Of a stretch of DNA of 45,101 nt, positions 17,415-26,903 are shown piece by piece. Position numbers and translations under genes: made by a program. The notes beneath the pieces were generated by a model. It had not been told where the DNA came from, did no database searches, and saw nothing but the letters and a program-made list of their open reading frames with translations. The DNA comes from DAOVVL01 sp965603095. Lineage in GTDB: Bacteria; Pseudomonadota; Alphaproteobacteria; Rhodospirillales; Magnetovibrionaceae. Each line of letters begins with the position of its first letter. Within the stretch, counting starts at the first letter, position 1. Location: NCBI GenBank assembly GCA_965603095.1, contig CBFDBQ010000008.1, positions 1 to 45,101 of the forward strand. Direction: 5' to 3'.

Positions 17415-18422
17415 TTAGTTAGATGCAACTGCAGCGTCGATCACGTCTTGACCGATGTCTTTAGCAAATCTAACCCATACTGGTTTCATGGTATCAACCC
17501 ACACTTGACGTTGTGCAGAGGTCAATTCACGAATTGTTCCACCGGACTTAAGAACGTTTGCCCGGTTCATGGCTTCCTTGTCTGCAACCTTAGCGTTGGA
17601 GGCAACTGTTACCTCGTTAGCAATTTTTAGGAACTGATCGCGTGTTTTGCCAGGAAGGCCATCAAGCCATTCTTTTGATGTAACGAACAGATAAGCCAAA
17701 ACCTGGTGATTGGTTTCGGTTACACCGTCTTGAACTTCAAAGAATTTTTTGGTGTAGATGTTTGACCAAGAGTTTTCCTGACCGTCAACAACACCGGTTT
17801 GTAGGGCACCATAAACTTCTTTAAAGGCAAGTTTCTGTGCTGAACCACCCAAGGCTTCGATCATGGCAACCGCCACGTCAGATGTCTGTGCGCGGAACTT
17901 AAGGCCATTACCATCAGATGGTTTAATAAGTGGTTTTTTGGCAGTGAATTGCTTCATGCCCGAGAACCAGTAACCAAGCCCCTGATAGCCGCTACCTGAT
18001 ACAGCGCCAAGCAGTTTCTGTCCGTGCTTTCCGTTAGTGAATTTATCGAAAGCAGTTTTATCGGTAAACATGAATGGCAAATCAAATACGCGGTATTTAA
18101 GTGTGTATGCCTCAAACTTTGAAAGCGAAGGAGCGGCCAGTTGAACATCGCCCAGCAACAATGCTTCCATAACCTTGTCATCATCATAAAGGGTAGAGTT
18201 AGGGAACACTTCCATGCAGGCAGTGCCGTTCATTTCTTTATTAACCCGGTTGGCCAAAAGAGTAGAGGCATCACCCTTGGGGTGGCCAGTGGCGGCAACA
18301 ACGTGTGAGAATTTAATAACCATTTCGCCAGCATCACATTCATTGGCCGAAGCGGTTGTGGCGGTTACAGCAGTTGCCGCAAATACACCTGCGGATATAG
18401 CCGCAATTTTCAGAAAACGCAT
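17415..18422 (-). CDS. dctP: TRAP transporter solute-binding protein DctP
   Basis: A 335-residue periplasmic binding protein. A clear signal peptide (residues about 1-26, ending 'TTASA') precedes 'IKFSHVVAATGHPKGDAS'. 'GLKFRAQTSDVAVAMIEALG' includes the conserved Arg that binds a substrate carboxylate, and 'ALQTGVVDGQENSWSNI' is a DctP signature. It delivers substrate to DctQM; the acid carried cannot be told from the sequence. GGAGGAATAATT before the ATG is a strong ribosome site. It is the first gene of the operon. Confidence 0.93.
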   Translation of the reverse strand: MRFLKIAAISAGVFAATAVTATTASANECDAGEMVIKFSHVVAATGHPKGDASTLLANRVNKEMNGTACMEVFPNSTLYDDDKVMEALLLGDVQLAAPSLSKFEAYTLKYRVFDLPFMFTDKTAFDKFTNGKHGQKLLGAVSGSGYQGLGYWFSGMKQFTAKKPLIKPSDGNGLKFRAQTSDVAVAMIEALGGSAQKLAFKEVYGALQTGVVDGQENSWSNIYTKKFFEVQDGVTETNHQVLAYLFVTSKEWLDGLPGKTRDQFLKIANEVTVASNAKVADKEAMNRANVLKSGGTIRELTSAQRQVWVDTMKPVWVRFAKDIGQDVIDAAVASN

Positions 18423-18520
18423 AATTATTCCTCCGTATGTTCAGTTAAATAGTGTTTTTATGTAATTTGGTGTTTTGGGGAGATCCTGTGTATCCAAATT
18501 CCACATAGATATAGCCACAT

Positions 18521-20221
18521 CTATATGAATAGGTAAATGACAAGATAAACAAGTAATAACAACATCACCCACATAACCATTAATCCAGCAGGGGCACTGC
18601 GGGCAAGGGCACCACGGGGGCCGTGGTGCTCAAAAAGAATGCTTATTATCCAGCCAACCGATTTACTACGAACGCGGGCAAAGGTGCCTATGGCATTGCC
18701 AATTATAACCGTCGCGGCCCTTTCAGCATCGGCGCCCAGTTTGCGATAAAACCAGTCCGTATCCAGCGTTATGGTCAACGTACGCTTCATTAGCGGTAGG
18801 GTTACAAAGAACGCCAAGCCTGAGAAAAGCAGTATTTGCAGCATTTCCATCACATGGGCATATGTATAGGGCTGGTACTCGGTAGGGAACGGCAGCATGG
18901 CATAAAGCGGTGCCGGGTACACGCCCAACGCAACACAAAGAAAGGCAAATACAATCATCGCCGCTTTCATGTTCCATGGTGGATCTTTGGGTCTAAGCCC
19001 GCTGTCTTTTTGGAAAAACACGAACCACGGGAATTTAATGCCAGCATGAAGGAATACCCCGGCGCTTGCCGCCATCATCCAGAACCAAGCAAAGCCCAGT
19101 CCCATATCGGCGGCGGCTTGGGTGGTCATGGATTTTGAAATAAACCCACTGGTCCACGGAAATGATGAAATAGCCAGCGCACCAATAATACCGCAAGTGG
19201 CGGTTATGGGCATGGATTGGAACAGCCCACCCAAATCAGTACATTTTCGCTTGCCCCCGGTCATATACATAACCGAACCGGCGCTCATTAATAATAATGC
19301 CTTATAAATAATGTGGGTGAATGCATGTGCGGCCGCGCCATTAATTGCCATTTCGGTGCCGATGCCCGCACCAACCAACATAAAACCAACCTGATTGATA
19401 ATGGAGTATGAAAGAATTCTCCGCATATCGTTTTCTAGCAATGCGTAAATAATTCCATACATAATCATATAAGCCCCGACCCATATTAGAACCTCAGTTC
19501 CGGGGAAACCTTTTAGTAAAACAAATACAGCTGTTTTGGTGGTAAAGGCCGAAAGGAACACGGTGCCAGACCACGATGCTTCGGGGTAGGCATCGGGGAG
19601 CCACGATGAAAATGGTGGAGCCCCTGCATTAATAAGGAATCCTATCAACATCATCCATGTACCAAAACTACCCAGTTCCATGGTGGTAAATTCTATGGAG
19701 CCTGTATTAACCACATGGGCAACAACACCGGTCATTAATATGACGCCACCAAACAGGTGCATCATTATATAGCGCATAGAAGCTTTGTATGAGCTTTCTG
19801 TCATGGCCGACCAAATAACCATCGAAGAGCCAATCGCCATTAGTTCCCAGAAAATAAACATGGTTACAAGATCGCCAGCAAAGGCAACACCAATGGCGCT
19901 ACCGGCATAAGAAAATGCCGCCGACATTTCCACAACCGATTTTTGGTTAAGGGCAAACAGGCCACCGACAAGTGCCATAAGCGCAAAAATTGTTGCAAAT
20001 AATCTTGAAAGATTATCTCCTTCGACCAGTTCAAGTTGGAAATGAAGGAACGGTATTGTAAGCGATACCCCGTCGGGAACGGTTTGCACCAACCACAATG
20101 TAACAAGCGGCAATAAAATTATTAGCGATTGCCTTACTCGTTCAGAAACAAAGGGCAGGGCAAGCGCGCCAAGTATTAACACTAGTCCGGGTGGGAATAT
20201 GGCGTCAGTCATAATAGTCAT
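18521..20221 (-). CDS. Mrp/Mbh-type antiporter subunit, NuoL/M/N family (566 aa)
   Basis: A polytopic proton-translocating antiporter-like subunit with about 14 membrane segments. The TM5 acidic motif is 'FIFWELMAIGSSMVIW', and 'PPFSSWLPDAYPEASWSGT' and 'AHAFTHIIYKALLLM' carry the conserved Lys/His of the family. It has an extra hydrophobic C-terminal extension. This is the last of nine minus-strand Mrp-like genes and overlaps the preceding 91-residue gene by 17 bp. The operon should exchange cytosolic cations, usually Na+ or K+, for protons. Confidence 0.85.
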   Translation of the reverse strand: MTIMTDAIFPPGLVLILGALALPFVSERVRQSLIILLPLVTLWLVQTVPDGVSLTIPFLHFQLELVEGDNLSRLFATIFALMALVGGLFALNQKSVVEMSAAFSYAGSAIGVAFAGDLVTMFIFWELMAIGSSMVIWSAMTESSYKASMRYIMMHLFGGVILMTGVVAHVVNTGSIEFTTMELGSFGTWMMLIGFLINAGAPPFSSWLPDAYPEASWSGTVFLSAFTTKTAVFVLLKGFPGTEVLIWVGAYMIMYGIIYALLENDMRRILSYSIINQVGFMLVGAGIGTEMAINGAAAHAFTHIIYKALLLMSAGSVMYMTGGKRKCTDLGGLFQSMPITATCGIIGALAISSFPWTSGFISKSMTTQAAADMGLGFAWFWMMAASAGVFLHAGIKFPWFVFFQKDSGLRPKDPPWNMKAAMIVFAFLCVALGVYPAPLYAMLPFPTEYQPYTYAHVMEMLQILLFSGLAFFVTLPLMKRTLTITLDTDWFYRKLGADAERAATVIIGNAIGTFARVRSKSVGWIISILFEHHGPRGALARSAPAGLMVMWVMLLLLVYLVIYLFI

Positions 20222-20480
20222 CCCCCCGTTTAATAATTAATCCCAGAACCTTGGCGCCGATTACCATAATTACGCAGGTAATAAATCCATACCAAGCAAA
20301 GAACCCCAATGTTCCTTCAATGCCAAAATAAACGTGGGGGTGGGCAAGCGTGCCTAACACCATAACCACCAACAATGCAATTCCACCTATCCACAATTTT
20401 TTGATGGTTTTAGGCCTAACTAGCCAGTGCATATCCTTTGGCTTTGATGGCGGAGTTATTTGCTTTGGTTTATCTGGCAT
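20205..20480 (-). CDS. Small two-helix membrane protein in the Mrp operon
   Basis: A 91-residue protein. A Pro/Lys-rich cytoplasmic N-terminus is followed by two hydrophobic helices (about 33-50 and 58-80) and a charged tail ('IKRGDDYYD'). I do not recognise a family, and it is not a canonical Mrp subunit. It begins right after the 493-residue antiporter gene ends and overlaps the next antiporter gene, so it is probably an accessory subunit of the complex. Confidence 0.7.
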   Translation of the reverse strand: MPDKPKQITPPSKPKDMHWLVRPKTIKKLWIGGIALLVVMVLGTLAHPHVYFGIEGTLGFFAWYGFITCVIMVIGAKVLGLIIKRGDDYYD

Positions 20481-21962
20481 TTAATTTCCTCCAATCATGG
20501 TGGCGGCCAGAGTTTTAGCAAGACCAAGCGGCACATCGGGGAAGAAAAACAATAAAACTGTACCAAGCGCGGTTAAGGACAGCGCAATTACCACCGCCAT
20601 GGGGGCTTCGCCATGAGGGTGGCTTGGTTTTTCTTTTTCCGGTTTGAAAAAAGCTGAATAAACTATGGGCAAAAAATAAGCGGCATTTAAAAGGGTTGAT
20701 AAAACAATTACACCAACGGCAAACATCTGCTGGGTTTCAAGAGCGCCCGATAAAATATACCACTTGGAGACAAACCCAGCCGTGGGTGGCAAGCCAATCA
20801 TCGAAAGCGCGCCAATGGCAAAGGCAGCCATGGTGAACGGCATGCGTCTGCCAATTCCATCAAGTTGGCTTATCTCGGTTTTGTGGGCGGCGGTATAAAT
20901 TGAACCAGCGGCAAAAAAGAGAGTTATCTTGCCAAATGCATGCGCCGCAATGTGTAACGCCGCACCCATAATTGAAATTGGTGCAAGTATGGCGGCGGCC
21001 AAAATAACATAAGAAAGCTGACTGATGGTTGAGTAGGCAAGGCGACGCTTAAGGTTGTCTTGCCTAAGGGCTATTATTGATGCGGCAATGATTGTGTAGC
21101 CAGAAATGTAAATTAACCAGTTATCGCTAGTTTCACCATTTAGCAAATCAATGCCAAATATATAAACAATAACTTTTACCACCGAAAACACCCCAGCTTT
21201 AACCACCGCAACAGCGTGGAGAAGAGCAGATACCGGTGTAGGCGCAACCATTGCGGCTGGTAGCCAGCGATGAAACGGCATTAGGGCGGCTTTACCTATG
21301 CCAAACATATAAAGGAACAGCAACACTCCGACTATTGCGCCTTCGGCTTTTCCTTCAAGGATACCACCGGGGGTAAATTCAAGCGTTCCGGCAATATTTA
21401 ATGTCCACAACATACCCAAGAACAAAAACCCAATGGACGTTGCCATCAGTATGCCAAGATATACCCGCCCACCAGCGCATGCTTCAGGTTTGCCTGAATG
21501 GGTTACCAGCGGATAGGTCGAAAGGGTCAGGACTTCGTAAAATACGAACAGGGTCAGCATATTTCCGGCATAGGCAATGCCGATTGCGCTGGATATGGCG
21601 ATAGTGAAACACAAATAAAATCTGGTTTGATTTTTTTCATTGTTGCCGCGCATATAACCGATTGAATATATGGAATTGATAATCCAAAGCCCGCTTGCGA
21701 TTAGCGCAAATATTTGTCCCAGCGGTTCAACCGTAAAACGAATAGCAACGCCCGGCACCACATCAAATGCGGTTAGGGTGGGGGTGCCGCCTGACATTAC
21801 TTCTGTGGTTAGGCCGCTCACAATCAGGAAAACAATACTTGATGTAACAAGCGTAACCGCTTCGCGTAGGTTGCGATTGCGTTCGCCCAATATAACAATT
21901 AATGCCCCAGCAATTAGCGGCAACAAGATGGCGGCCATAATAGCTTGTTGTGCATCAAGCAT
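20481..21962 (-). CDS. mrpD: Mrp antiporter subunit D-like (493 aa)
   Basis: A NuoL/M/N family membrane subunit with about 14 helices. 'LFVFYEVLTLSTYPLV' provides the TM5 Glu. 'LMPFHRWLPAAMVAPTPVSA' and 'HAVAVVKAGVF' hold the conserved Lys/His. 'STISQLSYVILAAAI' and 'HIAAHAFGKITLFFAAG' are typical of MrpD/MrpA. This is one of three antiporter-like subunits here, so the A/D label is approximate. It starts 1 bp after the upstream paralogue ends. Confidence 0.85.
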   Translation of the reverse strand: MLDAQQAIMAAILLPLIAGALIVILGERNRNLREAVTLVTSSIVFLIVSGLTTEVMSGGTPTLTAFDVVPGVAIRFTVEPLGQIFALIASGLWIINSIYSIGYMRGNNEKNQTRFYLCFTIAISSAIGIAYAGNMLTLFVFYEVLTLSTYPLVTHSGKPEACAGGRVYLGILMATSIGFLFLGMLWTLNIAGTLEFTPGGILEGKAEGAIVGVLLFLYMFGIGKAALMPFHRWLPAAMVAPTPVSALLHAVAVVKAGVFSVVKVIVYIFGIDLLNGETSDNWLIYISGYTIIAASIIALRQDNLKRRLAYSTISQLSYVILAAAILAPISIMGAALHIAAHAFGKITLFFAAGSIYTAAHKTEISQLDGIGRRMPFTMAAFAIGALSMIGLPPTAGFVSKWYILSGALETQQMFAVGVIVLSTLLNAAYFLPIVYSAFFKPEKEKPSHPHGEAPMAVVIALSLTALGTVLLFFFPDVPLGLAKTLAATMIGGN

Positions 21963-21963
21963 A

Positions 21964-23454
21964 TTAATAACCCCCCATCAGGTGGCGTGCCGCAGATCCT
22001 GCCATATCCATGGTGTAGGTGGCATTAGCCCCAAACCAAATGGATGCCAGGGCTAGCGCCCATGTTGGAATTAGCATTGAAAGCGGAACTGCGCTTGGTT
22101 TTGGTGCATTTTCTGGGGCGGGTTTTAAATAGGCAATTTCAATCACGCGCCAGATATAAACTATCGCCAACAGCGATGATAATAATATTAATGCCGCCAA
22201 CGGCCACATGTGGGCATCAAGGGCGGCGTTTACCAATGCCCACTTGGAAACGAAACCAACGGTTAACGGCACGCCAATAAGGCTAAGCCCACCAACCACA
22301 AATGCCGCCATAACCAACGGCATCCGTCTGCCCATACCGGCCATGTCGCTAACGGTTGTTACGCCTGCGGCAAATGCCATTGCGCCAACCGCCATAAATA
22401 GCGAACCCTTCATAAGGGCATGATTAAATATATGGATTATGCCACCGGTAAGGCCTGCCTCGGTTGCGATGGCAACGCCTAGAACCATATAGCCGATTTG
22501 AGCAATGGATGAATAGGCCAGCATGCGTTTAATATTTTGCTGCCAAATAGCCGCCAGACTGGCAATAAACATTGCCGCCAATGCCATGGCCAATAACACG
22601 GGTTGTATTTGAAATGTTTCAAACACATCAACTTTTCCAAACACGGTAAAGAAAATACGCATAAGAACATAAAGCGAAACCTTGGTCGCGGTTGCGGCAA
22701 GAAATACCGTAACCACTGATGGCGCAAATGCATAAGCACCGGGAAGCCACGTATGTAATGGAAATAGGGCAAGCTTTAATGAAATGCCGACCGTCAGGAA
22801 CGCAAGCGCTACTAACACGGTTTTGGTATCGGCAACAGCTGGTAAGATGGTTGATAGATCGGCCATATTTAAGGTGCCGGTCATCATGTACATCATGCCA
22901 ACGCCAATAATATAAAATGTTGCGCCGATGGTTCCCATAATTAGGTAATTAAAGGCGCTTGTTAATGCGCGCTTATCTTTGCCCAATGAAATAAGAACGT
23001 ACGATGAAAGCGAAGATATTTCTAAAAATACAAAAAGATTAAATGCATCGCCCGTAATTACGATACCCAAAAGACCCGAAAGGCAAAGCAAAAACATGGC
23101 ATAAAAAAGATAAATACGCTCAGACGGTATTTCTTTTTCAACACTTCTTTTGGCGTAAACAAGCGATAGCGCGCCAATAATAGAAACAACAAGAATTACC
23201 AACCCACCAACTTTATCAAGGGCATATTCAATGCCCCACGGTGCATCCCAACCGCCGATACGGTAATAAAGAACCTGATCTGAAACGGAAAGGTCGCTAA
23301 CAAGTTTTATGGCAATGGCTAAAACAGATAATGCAACAGCCATGGAAACAGCCCAAGCAGCATTTGCATTCCTTAGCAATACACAAATAGGTGCCGCCAT
23401 TAGCGGTATAATTACCAGCAGTATCAAAAATATGTTTGCTTGCTCAACCATCAA
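21964..23454 (-). CDS. mrpD: Mrp antiporter subunit D-like (496 aa)
   Basis: A second NuoL/M/N family subunit. 'LFVFLEISSLSSYVLISLG' supplies the TM5 Glu. 'LFPLHTWLPGAYAFAPSVVT' and 'YSSIAQIGYMVLGVAI' match MrpD. It directly follows mrpC, the canonical C-D order of Mrp operons, so of the three paralogues this is the best candidate for true MrpD. Its start overlaps the mrpC stop by 4 bp. Confidence 0.87.
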   Translation of the reverse strand: MMVEQANIFLILLVIIPLMAAPICVLLRNANAAWAVSMAVALSVLAIAIKLVSDLSVSDQVLYYRIGGWDAPWGIEYALDKVGGLVILVVSIIGALSLVYAKRSVEKEIPSERIYLFYAMFLLCLSGLLGIVITGDAFNLFVFLEISSLSSYVLISLGKDKRALTSAFNYLIMGTIGATFYIIGVGMMYMMTGTLNMADLSTILPAVADTKTVLVALAFLTVGISLKLALFPLHTWLPGAYAFAPSVVTVFLAATATKVSLYVLMRIFFTVFGKVDVFETFQIQPVLLAMALAAMFIASLAAIWQQNIKRMLAYSSIAQIGYMVLGVAIATEAGLTGGIIHIFNHALMKGSLFMAVGAMAFAAGVTTVSDMAGMGRRMPLVMAAFVVGGLSLIGVPLTVGFVSKWALVNAALDAHMWPLAALILLSSLLAIVYIWRVIEIAYLKPAPENAPKPSAVPLSMLIPTWALALASIWFGANATYTMDMAGSAARHLMGGY

Positions 23455-23831
23455 GGTTTGCCCTCGCTGGCATCAAGGGCATTGTCTTGTTCGTTAATTT
23501 CGCCTTCTTCGATTGTACCGTAGGCGCGGTTTATGCGAACAATAAGCGCAAGCGCAAGCGCCGTTGTGGCAACGCCAACAACAATGGCGGTGAGAATAAG
23601 AACATGGGGTAGGGGGTTGGAATACACATCAATACTATCATCGAGTATTGGTGCGGTTCCACCTTTGACCTTGCCCATGGAAATATAAAAAACAAATACA
23701 GCAACCTGAAAAATATTCAGACCAACAATTTTTTTGACAAGATTTCCTTGGGCTATGACGATGTAAAAACCAATCATCATCAACGCTATTGCAACCCAGT
23801 AATTTATCAGTCCAGAAAATGTATCGGCCAT
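23451..23831 (-). CDS. mrpC: Mrp antiporter subunit C (NuoK-like)
   Basis: A 126-residue membrane protein with three helices and NuoK homology. 'MMIGFYIVIAQGNLVKKIVG' and 'PLPHVLILTAIVVGVATTAL' match MrpC/MnhC. It is followed by an acidic C-terminal tail. It starts 1 bp after mrpB and overlaps the next mrpD by 4 bp. Confidence 0.88.
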   Translation of the reverse strand: MADTFSGLINYWVAIALMMIGFYIVIAQGNLVKKIVGLNIFQVAVFVFYISMGKVKGGTAPILDDSIDVYSNPLPHVLILTAIVVGVATTALALALIVRINRAYGTIEEGEINEQDNALDASEGKP

Positions 23832-23832
23832 T

Positions 23833-24282
23833 TTACACTTCCTCTTCCGTATCTTCGTGGCCGTCTAGTGTTTGGGCGGCAAAGGTATAAAAAATGCTCA
23901 TCATTGCGCCAGCAACGGTTATACCGACGCCAAATTCAACCAATAAAATTCCAAGGTGTTGTCCGGCAAGCGGGGTTGCGGCTAAGTAGTTGTAATCAAG
24001 AAACTCCCCTCCCAATAACATTGTCCAAACCCCAGTTCCGGCATAAAGCAACAGGCCCAAGGCAAGCATTGCCCGGGTCGCGCTTGCGGGTATTGTTCGT
24101 CTGGCATTGGCAATACCAAAAATAAGTCCATAAAGAATAAATGCGGCGGCAAAAATTACACCTGCTTGAAAGCCGCCACCCGGCCCAAAATCACCATGAA
24201 ATTGCACATAAAGTGCAAATAATAATATAGGCGGTATTAGCAGTTTGGAAACTACGCGCAAAACTGACTTTTGGTGCATCAT
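23833..24282 (-). CDS. mrpB: Mrp antiporter subunit B
   Basis: A 149-residue membrane protein. 'HGDFGPGGGFQAGVIFAAA' is the diagnostic MrpB/MnhB motif, followed by 'GQHLGILLVEFGVGITVAGA'. It has four helices. It overlaps the upstream MbhDE-like gene by 4 bp. Confidence 0.9.
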   Translation of the reverse strand: MMHQKSVLRVVSKLLIPPILLFALYVQFHGDFGPGGGFQAGVIFAAAFILYGLIFGIANARRTIPASATRAMLALGLLLYAGTGVWTMLLGGEFLDYNYLAATPLAGQHLGILLVEFGVGITVAGAMMSIFYTFAAQTLDGHEDTEEEV

Positions 24283-24839
24283 GTGATGTCGCCTCCATCA
24301 TTAACTGCACCAGATTTTTTCTGCTTTTTTTTGCGCCGGCCAATAATAACAAGCACACCAATGGCCGCGGTAAACACCACCGCAGTTTCGCCAAGGGTGT
24401 CATGGCCGCGATAGCTTGCTAAAACAGATGTTACAATATTTGGCGGGCCGACTTCTGCCCCTGATTTTTCAATGTATCTGTTTGCAACATGGATATGGGC
24501 GGGCGCATTGGCATCGCCGTAATGGGGCATGTCTAGCGTTCCATAGACCAATATTCCGCCAGTAATCAAAACAAGCGCTAGCGGCCCGTAGGCTATTTTC
24601 TTAGGGGCTTTTTCTTTTGATTTTGTAAGCGCCAGTGTTCCCAGCATTAATACGGTGGAAATGCCCGCACCAACTGCTGCTTCGGTAAATGCAACATCAA
24701 CCGCGTCCATAACCACATAAATAACCGCTGCAAAAAGAGAATAAATACCACTAAGCATAACCACGGCAAAAAGATCACGCAGCCAAAGCATAGAAATGGC
24801 AGTGGCGGTCATGAAAAAAAGAAGAGAAATTACTATCAA
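24279..24839 (-). CDS. MbhD/MbhE-like subunit (equivalent to the C-terminus of MrpA)
   Basis: A 186-residue membrane protein with a DUF4040/MbhD-like first half ('VVMLSGIYSLFAAVIYVVMD', 'AVDVAFTEAAVGAGISTVL'). The second half resembles MbhE/MrpB N-terminus ('PPNIVTSVLASYRGHDTLGE'). In classical Mrp operons these domains form the tail of MrpA; here they are a separate gene, as in group 4 hydrogenase-derived Mbh/Mrp operons. It overlaps mrpG by 4 bp. Confidence 0.8.
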   Translation of the reverse strand: MIVISLLFFMTATAISMLWLRDLFAVVMLSGIYSLFAAVIYVVMDAVDVAFTEAAVGAGISTVLMLGTLALTKSKEKAPKKIAYGPLALVLITGGILVYGTLDMPHYGDANAPAHIHVANRYIEKSGAEVGPPNIVTSVLASYRGHDTLGETAVVFTAAIGVLVIIGRRKKKQKKSGAVNDGGDIT

Positions 24840-25183
24840 ATCTTCGATGATTTTTTCTCCGTCTTTTTTACATCCGTGCTAAGCAATGGCTTAACCCCAG
24901 CATGTATGGTGGCCCGGGCCAGCGCATAGCACGTTGTTGGTGATGTAAAGAAAATGAATGCCAAAATAAGAAAAAGCTTTATTGCAACAATAACCGTTGG
25001 TGCGTGAAGCATTAGCCCAATTAAAATAAATCCGATACCCATGGTATCAACCACGCCGGCGCCGTGCATGCGGGTAAATACATCGGGCAGACGAACTAAG
25101 CCAATTGCTCCGGTGATGGTGAAAAAAACCCCCGCAATAATTAGCACCCAACTGGCAATTTCTATAAATGAACTCATATCCAT
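24836..25183 (-). CDS. mrpG: Mrp antiporter subunit G
   Basis: A 115-residue protein with three helices. 'GAIGLVRLPDVFTRMHGAGV' and 'SPTTCYALARATIHAGVKP' are MrpG/MnhG signatures. It starts at the last base of mrpF and overlaps the MbhDE-like gene by 4 bp. Confidence 0.9.
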   Translation of the reverse strand: MDMSSFIEIASWVLIIAGVFFTITGAIGLVRLPDVFTRMHGAGVVDTMGIGFILIGLMLHAPTVIVAIKLFLILAFIFFTSPTTCYALARATIHAGVKPLLSTDVKKTEKKSSKI

Positions 25184-25473
25184 TAGACGTCACCGTCTTC
25201 GTGGTCGCCAACCGGATAGCCAAGACCTTGAAACTGGACAAACTTGGTAACAGCAACGGTGCCAATAAAATTAATTAGCGCATACAGCAGTGCAATATCT
25301 AAAAATTCTGGACGCGTGGTCATAAATCCATAAACGGAAATAAGAACAACCGTTAACGTTCCGGCGGTATTTACCGCAAGTATGCGATCAAACACGGTTG
25401 GTCCGGCGAACGCACGAAACATTGCGAGTGCCATTGCTATTAAAATTCCAAGTGCTGCTGCGGCAAACATCAT
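25183..25473 (-). CDS. mrpF: Mrp antiporter subunit F
   Basis: A 96-residue protein with three helices. 'FRAFAGPTVFDRILAVNTAG' is the conserved MrpF/MnhF core (GPtv.DRilA.n). It overlaps mrpE by 4 bp and ends where mrpG begins. Confidence 0.9.
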   Translation of the reverse strand: MMFAAAALGILIAMALAMFRAFAGPTVFDRILAVNTAGTLTVVLISVYGFMTTRPEFLDIALLYALINFIGTVAVTKFVQFQGLGYPVGDHEDGDV

Positions 25474-25976
25474 TTGGAGTTTTCCTCTTCAAATTCACCG
25501 GGTTCGTTGTGAAATGCAGCACAGCGAGCATTCATCTCGCCGCTTTCAACGCCTTCACGGGATCCCTTGGTAAGGGCGTGGACTTCAAAAGTGTTTCCTG
25601 CCTCGGCCGAAATGGTAACAGTTCCGGGCGTAAGGGTTATGGAGTTGGCATAAATAACCTGATCAAGTTCGCTTTTTTGCGAAGCAGGGGTCTTGAACAC
25701 GCTTGGGCTTAACGGCTCACCAAAGCCAAGTATGGTTTTGGCCACACCCCAGTTGGCTATGGCAATTTCTTTGAAAAGCCACGGCCAATACATTATCACC
25801 CTTGGTGCGTGCTGAATTGGATGACCTTCGTGATCAACCACATCCATGCGGTGGGCAATATATACGGTTAGAACAACAGAAAAAACTCCAAACCCCAATA
25901 ACAGGGGTTCAAAAAATCCAGACAGAGCCATCCACAGAACAGCCATTGCAAGACTTAGGGAAATCGCGTGCAGCAA
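25470..25976 (-). CDS. mrpE: Mrp antiporter subunit E
   Basis: A 168-residue protein with two N-terminal helices and a cytoplasmic C-terminal domain containing 'NSITLTPGTVTI', the MrpE/MnhE hallmark. It is the first gene of the minus-strand operon E-F-G-DE-B-C-D-D-x-D. The 240-bp gap to the divergent DUF192 gene should hold the promoter. Confidence 0.9.
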   Translation of the reverse strand: MLHAISLSLAMAVLWMALSGFFEPLLLGFGVFSVVLTVYIAHRMDVVDHEGHPIQHAPRVIMYWPWLFKEIAIANWGVAKTILGFGEPLSPSVFKTPASQKSELDQVIYANSITLTPGTVTISAEAGNTFEVHALTKGSREGVESGEMNARCAAFHNEPGEFEEENSK

Positions 25977-26216
25977 AAAATGTGTCTCCGATAAAATTCA
26001 GGATAAATGCCTGAAATTACACCCCAAAAGACCACTGTTTCAGGCCATTTGACGACAATAGGTACCTCGCATCAAAGTGACAAGGAAGATTATGATGGTG
26101 TCGAGACGAACAAATATCTATCTTTAACACATTGAATTATAAACCTTTTTTGAATTGGCAAAAATATAGTGGTAAATGCCACAATTTGCCTTGGTAGCAG
26201 GTTATTATCGCCAACG

Positions 26217-26729
26217 ATGAAGGGATTCGGTTTCAGGTTTGCATTAGTTTTTGTCGCAGTATTTGCGGCAATTTTTATGCTGGTTTGGACGTATCTGTCC
26301 ATCACCTCAATGGCAGAGGCCGCCACCCTTGAAACACACCAACAAATACAATTTTCAACAACCTCAGTTGAAATAAATTCTTCCGGAAAAGTTCACAGTT
26401 TTGATGCTGAACTTGCTTTAAGTGCCGCGCAACATTCGCTCGGTCTTATGTTTCGCAAAGAGGTAGCGCCAAATTATGCAATGGTTTTTGATTTTGGCCA
26501 TCTTCGCGAAGGGTCCATGTGGATGAAGAACACCTTTGTTTCGCTGGACATGCTGTTTGCAGATGAGGACCAAAAAATTATCTTCATCAAGGAAAATACC
26601 ATCCCATTATCGGAAGATATAATTTCATCACCCGAGAAGATTCGTTACGTTTTAGAAGTGGCAGCTGGCACCGTACAAAGGCTAGGAATTGAAATTGGGG
26701 ACAGCTTTACCCTGCGCGACAATGGATAA
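26217..26729 (+). CDS. DUF192 family secreted protein
   Basis: A 170-residue protein with a signal peptide or anchor (residues about 5-35, 'FALVFVAVFAAIFMLVWTYL'). A DUF192 domain follows with 'QHSLGLMFRKEV', 'FDFGHLREGSMWMKNTFVSL', 'DMLFADEDQKIIFI' and 'LEVAAGTVQRLGIEIGD'. The family is compact, often periplasmic and of unknown function. ATG 26217 is preferred over a GTG at 26169, because it puts the hydrophobic stretch at the N-terminus. The next feature is tRNA-Pro. Confidence 0.85.
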   Translation: MKGFGFRFALVFVAVFAAIFMLVWTYLSITSMAEAATLETHQQIQFSTTSVEINSSGKVHSFDAELALSAAQHSLGLMFRKEVAPNYAMVFDFGHLREGSMWMKNTFVSLDMLFADEDQKIIFIKENTIPLSEDIISSPEKIRYVLEVAAGTVQRLGIEIGDSFTLRDNG

Positions 26730-26804
26730 TGAAAAATAGTTAATAATAACAATATGTTAGATGGGGTTGCCAAAAATAGCGCAAAAGCTTAGTTTTCGCT
26801 CCGT

Positions 26805-26881
<77 letters not shown>

Positions 26882-26903
26882 CTTCTCCCAAATAAATTTA
26901 AAC

